64,000 bases of DNA from Lasiosphaeria ovina. Taxonomy: Eukaryota > Ascomycota > Sordariomycetes > Sordariales > Lasiosphaeriaceae. Where the stretch lies: assembly GCA_033439765.1 (NCBI GenBank), contig JAULSN010000003.1, positions 434,001 through 498,000 on the forward strand, in the 5' to 3' direction. Position 1 is the first letter of the stretch, and each line of letters begins with the position of its first letter. This document shows positions 9,767-21,932 of the stretch, piece after piece. The position numbers were made by a program, and so were the translations under genes. The notes under the pieces are model-generated. The model was given only the letters and a program-made list of their open reading frames with translations. It did no database searches and was not told the DNA's origin.

Positions 9767-11685
9767 TTAAGCGGTCTCCTTGAGCTCGAGTAGGAGGCAC
9801 TGGGGTCGTCAGCAAAGGTCCAGGTGTGGCCACGCTGGGTGTAAAACTCACCGTCCGACTCATGGCAGTCGTCTTCATCTTATAACCGAGGTCGGCAGTA
9901 GTAGCGCCGCCCAGGAACATCTCCGACTGATACACGTGCTTCCCCTCTTCGACGATAAAGTCTTTCATGTTGAGGTTTACCCCCGGGACCGGGTCTCCGG
10001 CAAGATCCACGGCCTTCAAAGCCTTGAACTTAAACACGGGCTTGGTGTGGGTGTAGGTCTTGACGGAGGCCTCGATCTTGATGAAGTACAGCTGCAGCAT
10101 GTATTTGCCGTATCGCTTGACCGCGGCGTGCTGCAGCGCAACCGCCCTGGCGCGATCTTCGGCCGTTAGCTTTTGCAGCGAAATGTTCTTCACCTCTGAA
10201 TAGTCGCTGTCCAGCACAAAGACCAGCGGGTGGTGGTCCACGAGGTCGCCTCCCACCTCAGAGGCCCATTTCCCGATCTGAGTCCGCAGGCTCTCGTCAT
10301 GTTTGTTGACGAAGCTGGTCAGCTTTTGGACGTAACTCTGCCGCCTTAGCTGGCCTGGCAGATGCAGCTCGTATGAGAGCCCCAGCCGGTATCCCTTCGT
10401 CACTGGCAGAATGTCGTAGTTAACGCCATGGTGACTAGATTCATGTCTGTCAGTCAGAGATGCAACGGAGGATCTGGTTGCGACATACGAAGCAATGAAG
10501 AAGTGGTTTTGCGATTCCGGCGCGTGATCGAAGAACAGATCTTTGTTTTCGTAGCCCACGGCAATGCCGCCTGCCTCGTAGTCGTTGTTCAACATGACCA
10601 GCAGAGTTCCAACCCTGCTAGGCTCCTCTCTGCGGCTGCAGCTAGTTAGATGATGGAACGGCCCGATCCTCAAGCGCTGCTCACCTGTGATAGCAACGCC
10701 AAATCGAGTTCTCCTCCCAGAGATACATGCCGTGCAAGATGGGAACGAGCTTGTTCGCTTTGAAGCCCAGAAACTTGCCCGACTTGTCGGCGATTTGGTT
10801 CACGTAGCAGTCCCAGGCCTTGTCGTCGATTTTCAGGTAGTTGCTCAAGAAGAGCCAGGTTGGCGTGCGGGGAATTTCCATCCATTCCGAGCCCATGGCC
10901 TTGATGCGAAGCTCTTTGGCACGCTGTATGAGCCGATCCAAGTCGGCGCTCCCCAGAGTCAGCGACGAAGGATCGAGCTCGCCAAACCCGTTGACCGTGA
11001 TCTTGGGGATGGCGGCGTCTGGAATTGTGGCGCCGTAGGCTATCTCGCCCGGGGGAATGTCATCCAGGGTCTTGATAATGTCTTTGAGGACACCTCCAGG
11101 GTCTGGTGTGCCTGTCGAGGGACCTTTGACAGTGCTTAGGCTTTGGATCGGCGTTTCCAGTTCGAACTCGGGCTGTGGAACGGAGACGGGAACGTCGGGC
11201 GATTCCTGGTCTGACTCTTGCTGTGGCTCTGGCTGGGGAGTCTCGGGTTGAGCAGCCTCAGGTTCACGAATCTCTGGTTGATGGGCGGGCCCTTCCTCGG
11301 GAGTCTGGACCGTAGCGACGGAACCATTCCATTTGGAGCCCCGCCTTGGACGTTTTGAGGGGGGGGCAGTTTCGTTGTCAAGCGCTTCAGGGTCCTCAGA
11401 TCCACGCTTGCTCCTCCCAGACGGTGGCGGACGCGGTCTCTTGCCTGCCGTGGTGGGGGCTGGAGTGGTAGCAGCGCGACTCTCTTCGCCGTTGCTGGCC
11501 CGTCCCGTGGCAGTGATGCTGTCTTGAATCGCTGGAGAGTTTTGACTGGCTCGGTCGCCTGCGCCCTGGCCCGCTGCAGAACATGTAGACTGCTGTCTGG
11601 ATGGCCGACGTGAGGTCAGGGTGTTTGATGCCACCGACTGCGCCCGAGATGGTGCATTTTTCGAGTCTCTCCTTCTAGGACCCAT
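9767..11685 (-). CDS. 2OG-Fe(II) oxygenase-like protein with long disordered N-terminus
   Basis: Exons 11685-10685, 10635-10489, 10434-9852 and 9799-9767; introns of 49, 54 and 52 bases, the first and last with visible CTAAC or CTGAC branch sites. Total 588 codons, closing in phase. Residues 1-200 are basic then Pro/Glu/Gln-rich with KRPRPP and SKRPRRGSK, likely nuclear localisation signals. The splice junctions rebuild HSRREEPSRVGTLLVML, then GG-x-V, then ASHHGVNYDILPVTKGYRL-x-L-x-Y. This matches the pattern of fungal proteins annotated with a prolyl-4-hydroxylase-type fold, where H...GTL, GGxLxV and HExxPVTxGYR mark the jelly-roll core. The second iron-ligand position is HGVNYD where many homologues have HEV, so activity should not be assumed. 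The C-terminus LLLELKETA comes from a 33-base last exon. Assignment rests on motif spacing. Confidence 0.78.
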
Positions 11686-14600
11686 TTTGCACGCGGGATA
11701 CTACGAGTGCTGCTGACTGATTTGATGGTTTGGGTTCTGAAACAAAAAAGGTTGAAGTTGGTTGTGTGGTGTGGTGCGTAAATGTGGAATTGAGGAAGTG
11801 AGTAAAGAGAGCCCGCAGTGCTAGTAGGTGACGATGCGAACGCCTGGAGCCGCGAGCCTTGACCGTAGCGGTCGGTAACTTCCAGGTTTGGTAGTGCAAG
11901 GAAGAAGCGAGGGGTGGGGCTTGGGCCTGTTCCGCTGCCCACCCAAAATATTAAAGCCCGCCAGTTACAGGCCCCGGTGACTGATATTGTGTGGTGTGCT
12001 TTCAGTATATGGGACGAACGGCATTCAACTCGCCTCTCCAGACTCCCAGCCTCCCGGCTTCTGCCACTCTGATACTGTATGCGGTCAGCCGCATGCAGTA
12101 TTAAGTTAAGGCAGTTCAAAAGACTGAAAAGACTGCCACGCTTTGTCATCTGCGGCGATAGCCCTTGTCGCAAACTGGAGAGGGCAGCTACGATCCAAAG
12201 ACGCTGGAGGCTGCCTGAGTTACCCGCAGGGCAAGAACTACAGACATGTATTGTGATTGTGAGATAGGTGCTGAAATATTACATGCCCTACGTAATTAGC
12301 ACGGTACCCAAGGTACCTGGGTAACCTTTGTCTAGAGAGATCTCCATGCCCTCCCTGGTGAAAAGAAATACAAGAGCTCAGTCAATTCCCAGGAACCCCG
12401 AGGAGTCTTTTACGGATACGGAGTACAAACAACCAAGCTTTAAGAATTGCATAGTTACCAATACTGAGGTAGGCAGAATTTTTCAATCAACATACGAATA
12501 GGTGTAACCAGGCTGCTGTCGAAGATTTTCAGAGCGGTGGCTCGTAAACATGTATTTACGAGAAATAGGCCGCCGGTATGGTACCTGTGAAAGTTCTTTA
12601 ATTCCATGAGTCATAAGTACAATGAAGGATGTCCCGGTGTCAGATCGCCTCTGCTTGCTGTAGCTGGGTAGCAGTGTCGAGGACGGTCTTTAAGCGTGTA
12701 CCCTACACCAGCCAAAACCACATGTATTGAGAATCTAGAACCTCTCAGGTGGTGAATAAAGACCCTCCCTCGTGACAGCCTGCAATACAACACCACGAGC
12801 GGCATTTCGAAAACCTGCCAAAGTTTGAAACTCAACGCAGGTCTTTGTGATTGCCGGCTAGGTCTGGGCAAGATATAGCTCCCTTGTGTTTGATTTTCAG
12901 GCAATTCACGCACAAGGAGCGAGACAAACAAGTAAACGGCGTGGTTCCGCGTACGATGGTGTCGACGGGAACAAACATATGCAACCCCACTTTCAGACCC
13001 CCCAGATGCACTCTGCCGGCAGCTGCGTATGCAGCCTTTGATTCCAGCCAGAACAACATGCAGGTCTAAGGAACGAACCCAAAGAACCTGAGTTCAGGTG
13101 TCTGCGCCTATCACATCACAGTATCCACCCAGAAAGACAGTGAGCGCACGTCCAAAGGTGAAAACACACGTCCACGCATCGACTCGGGCTCAAACCCAAC
13201 ACCGGATATCCACCTTGGCCACACACACCCAGCACGTACATTCACTCGTACCATGCCATATTTGTCGATCGAAGAGCGGGCCGGGCTCTCGGCCTGGGTC
13301 TCTGTTTTGTCATCTGGCTGCAGACATGAGAGACGCTGCTTGGCTTCCGCCAGTTCTACGTGATTTGCCAACTCTCAAAGGCCCCTTTCAACCACCCCTG
13401 CAAAGCATGGCTCGGGAAACGTGTTCATTCCACCGTGGGCATGGTGGTTGGTATAAGCCACTTCACTTTGTTGGTAGATCTAAATGTGGAAGTTGCTCCT
13501 CAAATGGGCGAAAGAAAACGTAAGTCGTGAGACGCAATGTAGTTTACTAGTCAAAGCACACGCTTCTTTCTCTACTTGCAGCCTTGCATGATTGTGCAAT
13601 GGACCCTGGTCACGGTACAGCACCTGAATGCTTGTCGACTTGGCGCTTCAGAAGAGTAAGGATCACAAGAAATAATCCAGCCGAGAAAGGCCTTCTCAAA
13701 GGCAGGCAGCCTTGTCTAAGAGAAGGACAGGCCTCTTAGATTCTACTGAGGGCCCCAACAGCTACCGTCTCCCTTTGAGAAACCTATATGGCACACCAGA
13801 AGACAACAAGCCTTTTCACATCTCAAAGTGTCACCACTTGCATACATTCGGCGATTAGAACTAGACTATTGGAGCCAAGACGGGTGTCGTTGAAGAATGA
13901 AGGAGCGGAACAAAGCGGTTTTTCCCGATGGAGCTTTCCCCGCACTCAGAGTGTTTTTGCAACCCTGACGAGTATACAGGGTTAGGGCTTGAATTCCCTT
14001 TCTCCCGTGTGAACCTCTTTAACTAATTAAATGTATATTCGACAGTTAGGGGAGCATTATTACCGAGTAGACGCTGATCGGTAGCTTCAAACATCCATCA
14101 TCAGATTCAGATCACTTTGATCATCGTAAGAGAAGGGTGTAGCACAGCCACACCTCTCAACTGTTGAGCTGGTCTAGGAAGGAAGACGCAGAGGCCAACG
14201 CCCGGTTGCGAGCAGTGGAGACCTCGGGAACTGCTCACACCACACGCTTCAGATATACGCTCCGGCTGTTTGATCTTTTGGGTTCTCCTCCCCGAAGTAA
14301 CATAGAGTATTTATGGAGGCTCTGACATGAGTTTAACAGCCCACTATTCCATACCTAACTCAAAATCGGTCTTTTATCCATATCATTTCCTCACACTGAT
14401 GTAGCCACATCACATGACGGAAATCTGAGGCGAACATCACATTGCATTCCGCACTGCACTGCACTTGATCTGCTGTACTTAATGAAAATTTGTATCATAC
14501 TATACATACAAACTGGCAGGTAACTTTTGTTCCAGGAGGAACCGAAACCAGCAAGTCAAACTGGTGTGTGGGAATTGTCAATCCAGAAACTCCATCCCAT

Positions 14601-14758
14601 ACGCCGTGGAAAATGGCAAGCAATGACAATCTGATGCGAGATCCAAAGCCAAGCCAACACCCGCTGACTTCTCTCGTCACCTAGGAAAGCACCCAAAATG
14701 AACCCGTCAAAACTAAAAGACTTTTGTCATATATATCCCCAACAGCATAACTTCACCT
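11686..14758. other. Long intergenic region, no supported gene
   Basis: About 3 kb between the oxygenase-like gene and ISU1. No frame longer than about 185 codons, no domain and no consistent splice chain were found. It likely contains the promoter of the oxygenase gene (right of 11685) and the 3' region of ISU1. Confidence 0.45.
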
Positions 14759-15924
14759 TCACGCAGCCACGGCTTCGAGGCTGGCCTCAGTGCCCCCGAG
14801 GTTCGTTGTCTTTGCCTGGGGGTTTTTCTTGTAGTAGTTGTTGATGGCGGACTTGATGGCGTCTGCAAGGAGTCAGCAATGGTCACCAACAAGGAAGCAC
14901 TGGCGCCTGAGCGCTCATATGCATGGCAACGGGCTCGAAGATCCATCAAGAGGGCTTGAGGGCTCGTCGAGAGGACTCCGCGCTACGCTACTGATGAGGA
15001 CATGGGGGTGGTTGCATACCTTCGGCAAGCATGCTGCAGTGCAGCTTAACAGGCGGCAAGCACTGTAAAATGGTTAGCAGCGCCCAAAGAGTCCATGGCA
15101 GTGTGACATACCAGCTCCCTCGCAATCTCTGTATTCTGTACTTTCGACGCCTCGTCAAGAGTCATGCCTCGGACAAGCTCGGTCAGATAGCTCGATGACG
15201 CTCTGTGGCCGGGTTAGCAAGCGCACGGTAAAGAAGTCCAGAGCCAAACAGGCAAGAGCGGCAGGGACCGGTCGATATCAGACAAGCTCTGGGCCGGCGC
15301 AGCGACAGAACCTGGCGACGGCTGACGCATGAACACGGTCGCTGCATTGACTTCTTCGCAACCCTTTCATCCCGTCCCGCATATCGTGCCTGTCGCTCCC
15401 AACCCAAAGCTCTGCTGGAGGACCGAAGAACAGTTGCTTACATTGCTGACCCGCATCCGAAGGTCTTGAACTTGACGTCACTGATAATCTGGGTCTCGGG
15501 GTCGACCTTGATGTGGAGCCGCATAACGTCTCCGCACTAGACACAAGCCAAACGTCAGCGGCGCCGAACAAAAATACTCCACGTGGCCGCATCGCAAAGG
15601 GAGACATACTGCTGGCGCGCCTACGAGGCCTTCTCCCACCGAGGAATCCGTCTTGTCGAGCGTCCCGACGTTGCGGGGGCGCGAGTAGTCTGCGGGTGCG
15701 CTCGAGTTAGAATCAATCTCCAGACACCAAAATGCGACGACGGCGGCAAAGCCCGCGGACAAGCAGAGCGGCAACTCACGATCGAGAACCTTCTCATGGT
15801 AGAAGCGGCGGGTCGCGACAGGCGCTGCTGGCGCGAGCTGCCGGAAGGCGGGAACAGCGACAGGTCGCAGCGCCGAGGCCAGGATTCTTCCAGCCGAGAC
15901 GGCCCGAACTGATCTCGAAAGCAT
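14759..15924 (-). CDS. ISU1: Mitochondrial iron-sulfur cluster assembly scaffold (IscU type)
   Basis: Scaffold on which frataxin, the Nfs1 desulfurase and ferredoxin build [2Fe-2S] clusters in the mitochondrial matrix. Six exons: 15924-15780, 15689-15610, 15536-15442, 15202-15112, 15062-15020, 14862-14759; total 558 bases, 185 residues, every junction in phase. The Arg/Ala-rich N-terminus ([20 protein letters not shown]) is a matrix targeting sequence. Then come YHEKVLDHYSRPRN and the three cluster-binding cysteines in GAPACGDVM, FGCGSA and LHCSML, with LPPVK as the Ssq1 chaperone-binding motif. The start is the first ATG of the targeting sequence. The 239-base third intron is long for this window. 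It is divergent from UBP14, with about 1.2 kb between the starts. Confidence 0.97.
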
Positions 15925-17099
15925 GATGCTGTCTGTTGGCGATCGGGATTATCGAAGTCGGGTTGCAATCTTTCGTTGGGTCGATTGGTTGTGTAGAGCG
16001 CAATCGATGGGGCGGTGCAGGTCGAATTAGATGTGGTCGTTTGAGGAATCGGGAAGAGGAAGTTTGCCAAAAGTTCCATGGGTGCGGGACTTCCAACTCA
16101 GTGATGACCGAAGCGGCGAATTCTCACTTGGTGGTGGCCCAAGCTTCTCTTAACATTCTTTGGGCGGGAAAGCAGCGTACTCTGTTAGTGCGGTTTGGTG
16201 ACGCACCCATTGGAATCAGCCGTGGTCCTGCCGACGTCGGCTTGTGCGGAGCTCACGGTTGGAGATCCCCACAAAGCTGCGGAGATAAGATGATCTGATA
16301 CGGAGACCGAGCGATCTGCATCCTTATCAGATTCTTGTGCCAGAGCCAGGGAGCCACACAAAATCATTTCTCCTTATACATAGTATATAGTTTATTAGGT
16401 TCCTTGGAGAGGCTCAACCCGAAAATTTGGATAACGGCAAACCGGCTCTTGTAGATGCCACTGAATGGGATGCAAATGACATGGCAATTTGCCAGAAAGT
16501 TGGACTTGCTTGGGTCCAGAGAATATGCAATATTGAATATGTATTCTCTGGAATGGGCAAATTACGGCCTATAAATGATAGGAACTGTGGACATTTACCT
16601 CGACCCGTTGCCTCATACACCGAGAAAGACCAGTTGTTTAGCAAGGTATGGCATGAGAATCCGGGGAAACGCGGGTGCTACGGATTCAGCTTTGCTTGAC
16701 GCGTATTGATTGAGGCGGAACTGTGGAACACCTGGAAACTTGACCAGCTTGCACACGTACATGTATCGAACCCTATGATTTCCTGCAGCAGCATGCACCA
16801 ACAGGTGATAGCGTCTGCTAGGGCTGTGGATTCGGGCCCCACATCTTGAGCTGAGCCCCACCTCTTGCCTCACCATCGCCCAGACATGGCGGGGTTGGCA
16901 TGTGTGCCCCTCGCTGCCTGGACCCATCCAAGCTTCCATACAAAACAACGCCAACAGCCTCGCGGAGCTTCGCCAACAACCGCATTTCGCGAAGCTTTGT
17001 GCTTACACTACACTGAACGATCTCGTGGTCCTTTTTGTTCATAACTACCAACACAAATCTCCTCTCCGAAACGAGACAAATTCCCCGCAAAAACACACC
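15925..17099. other. Divergent upstream region of ISU1 and UBP14
   Basis: Holds the promoters of two divergent genes. An open stretch at 16391-16699 (plus strand, about 102 codons, no good start, less GC-rich than the genes around it) has no recognised domain and may be a decayed fragment; I do not call it a gene. Confidence 0.45.
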
Positions 17100-19629
17100 A
17101 TGGCGTGTCCACACGTCGTCGCAGCCAGTGCGTTCCTGAGCGGCATCCCTGGACTGGACTAGGTTGCCAGCTAACCTCTCCAGACCTCTCCAAGCCGACG
17201 CCGACGGACTCGGTATACCGCGAGGACTGCACCCAGTGCTTCGACTCTATCGTAAGGCTGCTCTCGTCTGCCTTTTTAGCCCTTGCTCCTTCCATTCCGG
17301 GGTAACACTGCCTCTAACACAACTTTGCTGCAAGGATGACCCCGCCGGTCTGGATGTCTGTCTGAAATGCTTCAACGGAGGCTGTGTCGGCGATCGCAAC
17401 CACGCGAAGCTTCACAGCATCACCCGGAACCACCCCCTCGTCCTCAACATCCGCCGGACCCGCAAGGTCGTCGTTCGCGATGAGCCCCCGCCGAAGATGT
17501 CGAAGCTTGCCATTGCTGCCGAGACCGAGGCCGACCGCTACGACACGGCGCTGGCTGTCAAGTGCCTCGAGTGTGGAATCCAAGAGCTGGACAAGTCGGA
17601 CCCCGCCCTCGCTCCGGTGGTTGAGGGGATCATGAATGCAAACACGTTCTCCAGGAAAGAGGAGGTCAAGGCCTGGGAGCAGGAGATGATCAGCTGCGAG
17701 CACATTCTCCTCATGCAGCAGGGCCCGCCCCAGAAGATTGAGTCGCAGGACCTTGGTCACTGCTCCAAGTGTGATCTCAAAGAGAACTTGTGGCTGTGTC
17801 TAGAGTGCGGAAACCTGGGCTGCGGGCGGGCGCAGTTTGGGGGTGTCGGCGGCAATTCTCACGCGTTAGCCCACAAAAACGAGACGACACACGGCGTCGC
17901 TGTCAAGCTCGGGTCCATTACGCCAGAGGGCACGGCCGACGTGTACTGCTACAACTGCGACGAGGAGCGGGTCGACGAGAACCTCGGCGCGCACCTGGCC
18001 AACTGGGGAATCATCTTGTCTGAACGGCAGAAGACGGAGAAGAGCCTGACGGAGATGCAGATCGAGCAGAATCTGCGGTGGGAGTTCTCAATGACAACCG
18101 AGGACGGGAAGGAGCTGACTCCATTATACGGACCCGGCCTGACGGGCTTGAAAAACCTCGGAAATAGCTGCTATCTCGCCAGTATCCTGCAGTGCCTCTA
18201 CGACCTGCCTTCGTTCCAGAAGAGATATTCGGGTGCTCTTGAATCGGCCCTGGATTTATCGGATCCCGCACAAGACTTGGAGACACAGCTCCAGAAGATG
18301 GGCGATGGACTCCTTTCGGGCAGATACTCGAAGCCAGACTCGGACGTGGTTGCCTCGGAACACTCGCCCGAGCTCCCGCACCAAAAAGGCCTTGCGCCGG
18401 CCATGCTCAAACATCTCATCGGGCGCGGCCACGCCGAGTTTTCGACCATGCGCCAGCAGGACGCTTTTGAGCTTCTGCAGCACCTCATCAAGCTGATCAC
18501 GCGGTCCAAACACACGGCTGGGCGCGAGGACCCCACGCAATCCATGCGCTTCGTCATGGAGCAGCGTCTGCAGTGCCTGAACTGCAAGAAGGTCCGTTAC
18601 AGCAACGACGAGCAGGACAGCATCTTCATCGACGTGCCGCTTGAGAAGTTGCCGGCCGAGGACGGCGAGGAGCTCAAGTACAAGCCCGTCACTCTGAAGC
18701 AATGCATCGACAACCTGACCACCTTGGAGGTCGTTGAGCTGACGTGCCCATCGTGTGGGAGCAAGGACGGGTTCACGAAGCGCCAGCTCTTCAAGACCTT
18801 CCCCGAGGTTCTTGTTGTCAACGCGCGCAAAATGGCCATCATCAACTGGGTCCCTGTCAAAGTTGACGTCCCCGTGATTGTGGGCGACGAGCCTTTTAGT
18901 CTGGATGACTACCTCTCGCCAGGCCTGCAACCGAGCGAGGAATCGCTACCGGAGGATTCGGCGGCTGCGGGCGGCGCGCCAGCGTTTGTCCCACATGCCG
19001 AGTCGCTCGCGATGCTCGAGGGCATGGGGTTCCCGAGGGTGCGCTGCGACAAGGCCCTGCACGCTACAGGCAACAGCGACGGTAATGCGGCGATGGAGTG
19101 GCTGTTTGCGCACATGGACGACCCTGATATCGACGTTCCCCTCGACCTTAGAGGTGCCGCCAGCAAGGGAGGCGCGGCGGCTGACCCCGAGAAGCTGGCG
19201 ATGCTCGAGTCGATGGGCTTTGTTGGCCCGCGCGCAGTAAAGGCCCTGGGCGAGACTGGTGGCGATGTCGAGAGGGCGGTAGATTGGCTGTTCAACCACC
19301 TTGATGACCAGGGAGATGCGCCAGAGGAGCCCAGCGCGAGCGAGCCCGCGGCAAGTGGCGCGTTGGCCGGCAGCAGCAGCCTCCCCGCCATGTTCCAGCT
19401 GCAGTCGATTGTGTGCCACAAGGGAACAAGCATCCATGCGGGGTAAGCAAACGTTTCCATCCCTTTCAGCACAAGCGCTAACAGTTCCAGACACTACGTG
19501 GCGTTCATCCGCAAGAAACTCGGTGACGAGACTTCGTGGGTGCTCTTCAACGACGAGAAGGTGGTCAAGGTGGTGGACGTGGAGGAGATGAAGAAGTTTG
19601 CCTACATGTTCTTCTTTAAGCGCGTGTAA
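17100..19629 (+). CDS. UBP14: Ubiquitin C-terminal hydrolase 14 (isopeptidase T, USP5 type)
   Basis: Cysteine protease that disassembles unanchored polyubiquitin and so keeps the proteasome from being blocked. Exons 17100-17127, 17184-17251, 17335-19442 and 19491-19629; 780 residues, all phases closing. Order: N-terminal cryptic Zn finger with VYREDCTQCFDSI and CLKCFNGGC; the ubiquitin-tail-binding zf-UBP at about 153-251 (HCSKCDLKENLWLCLECGNL, CGR); Cys box LKNLGNSCYLASILQCL (Cys about 310); LNCKKVRYSNDEQDS; two UBA domains at about 588-628 (LAMLEGMGFPRVRC) and 651-691 (LAMLESMGF), inserted in the catalytic core as in USP5; His box HAGHYVAFIRKK (His about 736), rebuilt by the last splice. 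The first exon codes for only nine whole residues (MACPHVVAA). Identification is firm. Confidence 0.97.
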
Positions 19630-19959
19630 GAAAGCGGCTATAAATGGAAATGCATGGCATGTCTGTATAATTAAAAGGGAAAATAAACATGGATAAACGG
19701 GTCTGTTTCCAGACGGCCTACTCATTTGCGGAGGTGGTTGTTCACTAGTAGACGTTTGCTGCGGCCAGTTTTGGCGCTGTGTGCAGGGCAACATAGGCGC
19801 AGTATTAGGGTCGCTGTGCAATGGAGACGCAATAAACAGAATAAATATAAAGCGAAAGAAAGCACTTCGATGCCGATCCCAGCAACGCCGCATAACTCCA
19901 TTGACCCCTTCCAGTTTAGTCGGTCCAGTCCACCCGCCCCATCCCATTTATGCCACAGT

Positions 19960-19999
<40 letters not shown>

Positions 20000-20034
20000 C
20001 CCACTACCACCACCATGGTGCCTGCAAACTTCCT
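19630..20034. other. Shared 3' region of UBP14 and MAD2
   Basis: About 400 bases between two converging genes, containing a (CA)n microsatellite at 19965-19997. No gene is seen. Confidence 0.6.
19965..19997 (+). repeat. (CA)n microsatellite
   Basis: Sixteen to seventeen uninterrupted CA units about 40 bases beyond the MAD2 stop codon. A second GT array lies in a MAD2 intron. Confidence 0.97.
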
Positions 20035-20956
20035 TCAGTCCTGCAGCCGGTAACTGACCAGCGTGTCGACGCGGTGGCTCGCCGTGCTGAACCCCCGCAG
20101 CTGCACCCGCTCCCCGTCCGCAATCTCCTTGGCGTCGCTGTCCCCCCACTCCACCGGCACCTCGCTGTCCGCGTCCGCGTACACCAGCACGTTGAACGTG
20201 CAATCGCCTGCCAGCTGCGGCAGGAACGTCACCGAGGCAGTGATCTGGCGGAAAATGGCGGCGATCTCGGCCTGGATCTCGGATTCCGTCTTTTCGGCGG
20301 GTGGGGACGCTGGTGTGGCCGGGCTTGGCTCGGCGTTTTCGCTGTCGGCTTGGGGGTTGGGGGAGGGTTTGGGTGTCGGTTGTTTGGAGCGGGACGATTT
20401 GGATGGCTTGGCGAAGATTTGGACCTGCATTTGCGTTTGCGTCAGCAAATCTGACTGGGAGGGGGGGATGGAGATGGGAGGAAAAACGCACGTCAAACTG
20501 CCACCGCTCGACCGGCTCGCCCGTGTCCTTGTTGGTGATGACAATCACCAGCTTGGAGATCTTGCCGCCCACCATCCACCGGTCCAGCTGCCCCATGATC
20601 TTCTTGATGTACGCCCGCACCTGGTCGTCCGACGACACCAGCATGTTGAGCCCGTACTTTTTGACCGCCGAGAAGTCCTCGGCCGGGTACACGCCGCGCT
20701 GGAAGCTGTGGGTGTCGGAGGTTAGTATGGGGAGCGTGTGTGTGTGTGTGTGTGTGGTGGGAGTAGGGGAGACGTACAGGATCGTGTGGATCGAGTATTG
20801 GAACTAGATAGTAGAGAGCCTGGTTAGCCGACTGTCTGGTTGGAGTTTTTGGAGGCAGTGGTGGGTGCTCACAAACTCGGCGACAAGCTTAGCGCTGCCC
20901 TTGAGCGACAGCTTGTGCACCTTGGACTTGTCCTTGTCGGGCGGTGCGGACGCCAT
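20035..20956 (-). CDS. MAD2: Spindle assembly checkpoint protein Mad2 (HORMA domain)
   Basis: Checkpoint protein that binds Cdc20 at unattached kinetochores and inhibits the anaphase-promoting complex. Exons 20956-20873, 20803-20778, 20705-20492 and 20424-20035; exon 2 is only 26 bases. Total 714 bases, 237 residues, all in phase. Landmarks: LKGSAKLVAEFF, SIHTILFQRGVYP, FSAVKKYGLNMLVSSD, IKKIMGQLDRWM, LVIVITN, ERWQFDVQIFAK and the safety-belt end LRGFSTASHRVDTLVSYRL. Start ATG 20956 gives MASAPPDKDKSK. Between AK (about residue 111) and SEIQAEI (about 158) there is a Pro/Ser/Glu-rich insertion of roughly 45 residues that makes it longer than the usual 200-210 residues. It overlaps no intron and keeps the frame, so it is coded. 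Confidence 0.96.
20736..20756 (+). repeat. (GT)n microsatellite in MAD2 intron 2
   Basis: Ten GT units inside the 72-base second intron (20777-20706), so repeat length would directly change the size of a short intron. Confidence 0.95.
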
Positions 20957-21932
20957 TGTGTCGGTCGCTGCGCTGAGTGCTCGGCTGGGAATTGAATGCG
21001 CTGTCTGAAAACGTCGGAGCGTATTTCGAGAACTGAATGTCGTTGCGCTGTGGTGAGATCTGCTCGTTTCTTCGTGGTCGGCGACAGCAAAACCGGCGAT
21101 GATGCGGGCAATTTTTTGTTTACCTTGGAGTTGCGCCAATGCGCTGCAGCCGAGGGGCAGACTTGAGGTGTCGCTCGGTTGTCAGGGGTTTCCGGCACTA
21201 ATGGTTTGCCGATGTTTACCCGTCCACGCTTGTGGGCCCAAAAAAGGGGCACAGAGGCTCCACAAAAGGGGATGCTGACACATGTCCAACTCCTGTCGGC
21301 AGACGAGGGAGGGAGGTGACACAACGAGCCATCTCATCGTCAGCCCAGCGCTTGTGGCACGGCACAGCGCGCAACGGCTTCACACCGGCGCAGCCCAAGT
21401 GCCGTCGGACAGGGCAGGCAGCCATCCGAGTGTCGGCGCCACGGCATAGGGCTGCAGCGATTGAGTGTGCCACCAAATCAACACCAAATCACAAAAACAT
21501 CAAAAAGCTCAGACCAGTGCAACTCTCGCAGATCAAGAACAGTGAATGCACATATATACATGCTATAGCCTGCTCATCTAAATAGACAATAAAAATTGGG
21601 TTGCCTAAGAAGGGGTTCTCCCCGTAAATAGGTCAGGTTGTCTGCGCCAACTAGCTCCCGACAACAAGAATAAAGTGTAATGCTCGTGGAGTTGTTGCGT
21701 GGGAAAGGCGTAAAATTACATCAATTCGTCGTGATTCCGCCCCGCCGTCATCAACTATGGAGAGATAAAAGCAATGAGAGAGTGTGTGCGAATCGTGGCG
21801 TGGCGTGTGTTTTGTTTTCCGTTGCGCGTAATGAGATGTATTCGCGCGCTATGCATGCAAGTGCTGAAGCAATCAAGGAAGGAATAAGGAGGGCGAGAAT
21901 AAGACATCCTCTCCCATAAGAGCGGCGGTGAA
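20957..21932. other. MAD2 upstream region and 3' region of the membrane-protein gene
   Basis: About 1 kb without a supported gene. Short frames on both strands show no domain. Confidence 0.5.

Noticed and set aside
16391..16699. 102-codon open stretch upstream of UBP14
   Set aside because: No suitable start, base composition unlike neighbours, no domain; at most a decayed fragment.
19965..19997. CA array as telomere-like or CRISPR-like repeat
   Set aside because: Plain dinucleotide microsatellite without spacers; nothing else in the window has a repeat-spacer pattern.
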